From the NCBI GenBank assembly GCA_035236585.1, contig CP141132.1, forward strand, positions 42,101,880-42,165,879: a stretch of DNA of 64,000 bases, in the 5' to 3' direction. The translations under genes and the position numbers were made by a program. The notes under the pieces are model-generated. The model made no database searches. It saw only the letters and a list, made by a program, of their open reading frames with translations, and was not told the DNA's origin. This DNA comes from Warburgia ugandensis (lineage: Eukaryota > Streptophyta > Magnoliopsida > Canellales > Canellaceae). Positions 58,391-64,000 of the stretch are shown here, piece after piece (the first letter of the stretch is position 1; every line of letters begins with the position of its first letter).

Positions 58391-61300
58391 TTATGTTATA
58401 AAGCATGCTATAAAGCAAATATATAGCAGTACAAAACTTGATAGAATACTAATATATTTACTTGGAAAATAATAACTATAATTTTTACAATAATGCATAA
58501 TATGTAGCAGTCCAAAACATAATTGAATACACTTATATCCACAAGCAATATTGTCACCATAATTATATATAAATTAATGCATTCGAGGCATATTTGAAAC
58601 ACAAATTTTACAAGAAAAAAATAACAATAATTATTATATATAAATCACAATATATAGTCATCCAAAACTTGATTGAAAACTCATGTATTTATAGCAAAAT
58701 GTAGCCATAATTACTATAATAAAATAAAAAACTATAAAATCCAAATACTTGATGCGAAATACTTTTATTTTTAAGAAAAATAATCACTATAATTTTTGTT
58801 ATAAAGCATAATATATAGCAATCTAAAATTTGATAGAAAACTCATAATTTACCTAAAAAATAGTAACAATGATTAATACAATAATGCATAATATGTAGCC
58901 ATCCAAAACATAATTAAAAACTCTTATATCTACAAGCCATATTGGCATTGCAATTATTATATAACATATACCATATGGAGCAACGTTGAAAACACATATT
59001 TATACAAGAAAAAAATAATAAAATATTTTTTCATAAAGCATAACATATAGTTTTTCAAAACTTGAATAAAAACCCATGTACTCATAGCCAAATAGTCACC
59101 ATAATTACTACTATAAAAAACAATATAGCTACCCAAAACTTAATAGGAAATACTTTTATTTCAAAGTAAAACAATTGCTATAATTTTCTCTATAAAGCAT
59201 AATATATAGCAGCACAAAACTTGATAGAAAACTAATATATTTACTTGAAAAAACAACTATAATTTTTACAATAATGCATAATATGTAGCAGTCCAAAACA
59301 TAATTGAAAAGACTTATATCTACGAGCAATATTATCACCATAATTATTATATAACATATAGCATATGTTGGCAACATGGAAAACACATATTTATATAAGC
59401 AAAAAAATAACAATGATTTTTTTAATAAAGCATAACATATAGTTTTTCAAAACTTGAATAAAAACACATGTATTTATAGAAAAATAGTCACCATAATTAC
59501 TATTATAAAAAATAATATTGCTGCACAAAACTTGATTGGAAATACTTTTATTTTAATGCAAAACAATCACTACAATTTTTGCTATAAAGCATAATATATA
59601 GTTGTACAAAACTTGATAGAAAACTAACATGTTTACTTGAAAAATAATAACTGTAATTTTTACAATAAATCATAATACATAGTAGTCCATAACATAATTG
59701 AAAACACTTATATGTACAAGGAATATTGTCACTGTAATTATATATAAATTATTGCATTTGAGACATAATTGAAACACAAATTTTACAAGAAAAAAATAAC
59801 AATAATTATTATTTTTAAATCACAACGTATAGTCATCCAAAACTTAATTGAAAACTCATGTAGTTATAGCAAAATAGTCACCATAATTATTGTTAAAAAA
59901 ATAAAAATATAGAAACCAAATACTTAATTAAAAATACTTTTAATTTTAAGCAAAACAATGACTATAATTTTTGTTATAAAGCATAATATATAGTAGTTCA
60001 AAATTTGATAGAAAACTCATAGTTTACCAACAAAATAGTTACTATGATTTTTACAATAATGCTTAATATGTATCTATCCAAAACATAATTGAAAACTCTT
60101 ATATCTACAAGAATTATTGTCACTGTAATTATTATATAACATAGAGCACATGGAGGCAACATCGAAACACATATTTATATAAGAAAAAAATGATAATAAT
60201 ATTTTTTATAATGCATAACATATATTTTTTGAAAACTTGAATAAAAACTAATGTATTCGAAGCGACATTGTCACTATAATTACAACTCTAAACAATAATA
60301 TGGCTACTTAAAACTTGATTGGAAATACTTTTATTTTAAAGCAAAACAATCACAACAATTTTTGCTATAAAGCATAATATATAACAGCACAAAACATGAT
60401 AGGATACTAATATATTTACTTAAAAAATAATAACTATAATTTCTAAAATAATGCATAATATGTAGTAGTCCAAAACATAATTGAAAACACTTATATCCAC
60501 AAGCAATATAGTCACCATAATTATATATAAATTAATGCAGTTGATGCATAATTGAAATACAAATTGTACAGGAAAAAAATAAAAATAATTATTATTTATA
60601 AATCACAATATATAGTCATCCAAAACATGATTGAAAACTCATGTATTTATAGCAAAATTTACCCATAATTATTGTAATAAAATAAAAAACTATAAAAACC
60701 AAATACTTAATGGAAAATGCTTTTATTTTTAAGCAAAATAATCGCACTAATTTATGTTATAAAGCATAATTGTAGCAGTCCAAAATTTAATAGAAAACTC
60801 ATAATTTAACTACAAAATAGTAACTATGATTATTACAATAATGCATAATATATAGCCATCCTAAATATAATTAAAAACTCTTATTTCCCTGATCAATATT
60901 GCCACAGTAATTATTATATAACATATACCATATGGAGCAATGTTGAAAACACATATTTATACAAGAAAAAAATAATAATATACTTTTAAATAAAGCATAA
61001 CATATAGTTTTTCAAAACTTGAATAAAAACCCGTGTATTTATTGCAGAATAGTTACCATAATTACCACTATAAAAAATAATAAAGCTGCCCAAAACTTGA
61101 TTGGAAATACTTTTATTTTAATACAAAATAATAGCTATAATTTTTGCTATAAAGCATAATATATAGCAATACAAAACTTGATAGAAAACTAATATATTTA
61201 CGTCAAAAACAATAACTATAATTTTTACAATAATGCATAATATGTAGCAATCCAAAACATAATTGAAAACACATATATCTACAAGCAATATTGTCAGCAT

Positions 61301-63385
61301 AATTATATTTAAATTATTGCATTTGAGACATAATTGAAACATAAATTTTACAAGAAAAAAATAACAATAATTATTATTTGTAAATCACAACATATAGTCA
61401 TCGAAAACTTGATTGAAAACTCATGTATTTATAGTAAAATAGTCACCATAATTGTTGTTATAAAAGAAAAAAATATAGAAACCAATTACTTGACTAGAAA
61501 TACTTTTATTTTCAAGCAAAACAATCAGTACAATTTTTGTTATAAAGCGTAATATATAGCAGTCCAAGATTTTATAGAAACTCATAATTTATCTATAAAA
61601 TATTAACTTTGATTTTTACAATAATGTATAACATGTAGCCATCCAAAACATAATTGAAAACTCTTTTATCCACATGCAATATTGTCCCTATAATTATTAT
61701 ATAACATATAGCATATGGAGGCAACATTTAAAACACATATTTATACAAGCTAAAAAATAACAAAATATTTTTTTAATAAAGCACAACATATTGTTTTTCA
61801 AAACTTGAATAAAACTCATGTATTTATAGCAAAATAGTCACCATAATTACTACTATAAAAATTAATATAGTTGACCAAAACATGATTGGAAATGCTTTTA
61901 TTTTAAAGCTAGAAAATCACTACAATTTTTGCTTTAAAGTATAATATATATAGCAGTACAAAACTTGATAGAAAACTAATATATTTACATCGAAAATAAT
62001 AACTATAAGTTATACAATAATGCATAATATGTAGTAGTAGAAAACTTAATTGAAAACGCTTATATCCACAAGCAATATTGTCACCATAATTATATATAAA
62101 TTAATGCATTCGAGTCATAATTGAAACACAAAGTTTACAAGAAAAAAATAACAATAATAATTATTTATAAAACACAATATATAGTAATCCAAAACTTGAT
62201 TGAAAACTCATGTATTTATTGCAAAATGTAGCCATAAATACTATAAAAAATAAAAAAAACTATAAAACCAAAATACTTGATGGGAAATACTTTTATTTAT
62301 AAGAAAAATAATCACTATAATTTTTGTTATAAAGCATAATATATAGCAGTCCAAAATTTGATAGAAAACTCATAATTTTCCTACAAAATAGTAACAATGA
62401 TTATTATAATAATGCATAATATGTAGCCATCCAAGACATAATTAAAAACTCCTATATGTATAAGCAATATTGGCATGGTAATTATTATACAACATATACC
62501 ATATGGAGCAATGTTGAAAACACATATCTATAAAAGAAAAAAATAATAAAATATTTTTTTAATAAATCATAACATATAGTTTTTCAAAACTTGAATAAAA
62601 ACCCATGTAGTATAGCAAAATAGTCACCATAATTACTACTATAAACAATAATACAACTGCCCAAAACTTGATAAGAAATACTTTTATTTTAAAATAAAGC
62701 AATCACTATAATTTTTGCTATAAAGCATAATATATAGTAGTACAAAAATCAATTGAAAACTAATATATTTACTTAGAAAATAATAACTATAATTTTTACA
62801 ATAATGCATAATATGTAGTAGTCCAAAACGTAATTGAATATACTTATATCTACAAACAATATTATCACTATAATTATTATGTAACATATAGCATATGTTG
62901 GTAACATAAAAAACACATATTTATAAAAGAAAAAAATAACAATAATTTCTTTTAATAAAGCATAACATATAGTTGTTCAAAACTTGAATAAAAAATCATG
63001 TATTTATAACAAAATAGTCACCATAATTACTACTATAAAAAAATAATATCGCTGCCCAAAACTTGATTAGAAATACTTTTATTTTAATGCAAAACAATCA
63101 CTATAATTTTTACTATAAAGCATAATATATAGCTATACAAAACTTGTTAGAAAACTAATATGTTTACTTGGAAGATAATAACTAAAATTTTTACAATAAT
63201 GCATAATAAGTAGCAATCCAAAACATAATTGAAAACACTTATATCTACAAGCAATATTGTCACTGTAATTATATATAAATTATTACATTCGAGACATAAT
63301 TGAAACACAAATTTTATAAGAAAAAATAACACTAATTATTATTTATAAATCACAACATATAGTCATCCAAAACTTAATTGAAAAC
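58391..63385. repeat. AT-rich hierarchical tandem array (78 / 392 / 3528 bp)
   Basis: About 64 diverged monomers of 66-84 bp. Five consecutive monomers form a 392-bp unit. A CTTTTATT landmark recurs at 58762, 59153, 59545, 59937, 60328, 60720, 61110, 61503, 61895, 62290, 62681 and 63076 (mean spacing 392). Units alternate between two subtypes: A (GCTATAAAGC start, ATATATAAATTAATGC middle) and B (GTTATAAAGC start, CATATGGAGC middle). A mixed type occurs at 59153 and 62681. The order from 58762 to about 59900 repeats from 62290 onward, giving a 3528-bp period. Minus-strand frames such as 59156-59413 and 61118-61342 recur once per unit with changes and are by-products. Confidence 0.95.
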
Positions 63386-64000
63386 TGTAATGCCCTGAGC
63401 AATTTATGCTATTTTTGCATCCATTTGACAAAAATGAATTGGACATTCTATAGGAAATGAACCATGTTAAATGTTTTACTTTATTTAAAATATTAAAGGA
63501 AGGAATTTGTAAGAAAAATTAGTACCATTAGATTCTACTCGAAAAATGGAATCCAACGTCGAAAACGGGGTTCGTATGAAGAAGTTACGGGCATTTAAAG
63601 ATTAAGGGTATTTCTGTAATTTATATTTAAAAAACAAAAAAAAAGAAAAATGCAGGGGGCCATTTTGATAACGGCACCCCCCATCGTCTTCCTTGTCTAG
63701 CTGCTTCTAGAACTCTCAGCACTGCCTCTGCAAAGCGGTGCCAGGAAAAATGGTGGTACCGCCTTAGCATGGCCATAAAACCTGCTTCTTCCCTCCTCTC
63801 CAAATCATGTTTCCCAGGCTACTTGGAGCTAGGGTTTTCGGCAAAAATCGGAAAACCCTCCATCAATTTTCCCTGTAAAGATCGGCAATGGCCAGGCCTT
63901 TCCTTCAAGCCAGTCAGTCCCTTCACTTGTCTTCCCCGTTTTTCCCATGGAAGCACTGAACAACAGGTTTTCCTCTTCCCTAGTACTTTCCGTCGACCTA
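63386..64000 (+). mobile_element. D-family LTR start, inserted in the array (runs off window)
   Basis: Begins TGTAATGCCCTGAGCAATTTATGC at 63386 immediately after array sequence (left flank AAAAC). It is closely similar to the U3 of element D (reverse complement of 26400-26918 and 34990-35431): the TTCGTATGAAGAAGTTACGG-like stretch at about 63570, the GGGG...CCCC module at 63655-63681, an inverted repeat at 63735-63762 and a TATA-like CCATAAAA at 63773-63780. The rest lies beyond the window, so 5', 3' or solo status is open, but the lack of a purine tract before it excludes a 3' LTR. Confidence 0.9.

Noticed and set aside
59156-63332. Recurrent minus-strand frames of 60-95 codons with hydrophobic, membrane-like peptides
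   Set aside because: They recur with the 392-bp period of the tandem array, change at each unit and have no flanking signals. They are by-products of an AT-rich repeat.
58391-63385. CRISPR-like or gene-cluster interpretation of the regular repeats
   Set aside because: There are no constant repeats with variable spacers. All parts of the unit are homologous monomers, and the context is a plant genome.
1-64000. Host protein-coding genes, tRNA or rRNA genes
   Set aside because: I looked for conserved domains, splice-like exon series and tRNA-like folds outside the elements and saw none I could support. The only B-box-like motif (50670-50740) lacks an A box.

Overview
The window looks like a heterochromatic or intergenic block of a plant nuclear genome, most likely a flowering plant. 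Every segment I can identify is a transposable element or a tandem repeat. I find no convincing host gene, tRNA or rRNA. The plant assignment rests on Tekay-type chromoviruses (Ty3/gypsy, initiator-Met-tRNA primer sites beginning TGGTATCAGAGC), a Tat/Athila-group gypsy element with a gag close to that lineage, 2-4 kb LTRs, an RTE-clade LINE with an (ATG)n tail, and decay dominated by C-to-T/G-to-A changes. The species cannot be named from this.

Layout. 1-1928: part of a D-family LTR (minus). 1929-3623: part of a B-type LTR (plus). 3624-11938: a Tat/Athila-group element (minus) with gag and protease remnants but no reverse transcriptase or integrase. 11939-13071: two Tat LTR fragments in opposite orientations. 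13597-17651: a solo B-type LTR with a CATGG target duplication. 17657-19725: an LTR start with a PPT-like flank, probably the 3' LTR of element E. 19883-21809: a Tat-like LTR, probably solo. 21815-45646: a nest at least four levels deep. Element E (Tekay-like pol, minus) is split by element C (Tekay-like, minus). C's 3' LTR is split by element D (minus, TSD TGCAA). D's 5' LTR is split by an RTE LINE (plus, TSD CTGAATTCATTT). 45645-50063: a B-type LTR end, then the internal tail and 3' LTR of a D-like element (plus). 50064-50638 and 58391-63385: an AT-rich tandem array with a 392-bp period. Between the two array segments lies element H (plus), a nearly full-length but dead Tekay element with gag, protease, RT, RNase H, integrase and a chromodomain-like tail. 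63386-64000: the start of another D-family LTR inserted in the array.

The elements relate to each other functionally. H, E and C carry remnants of the Tekay enzymes. D has long, still similar LTRs, a good primer site and a purine tract, but no gag or pol, so it fits a non-autonomous family copied in trans by Tekay enzymes. The LTR families share three features: a hairpin about 0.4-0.65 kb before the LTR end with compensating base changes between copies, a GGGG...CCCC module in U3, and in the D family an inverted repeat just upstream of the TATA box.

The most unusual structure is the 78/392/3528-bp hierarchical array. It meets the two incomplete LTRs of H at exactly the ends where they are incomplete, so it may be an expanded part of H's own LTR rather than an independent satellite. 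All identities and divergences given here are by eye.
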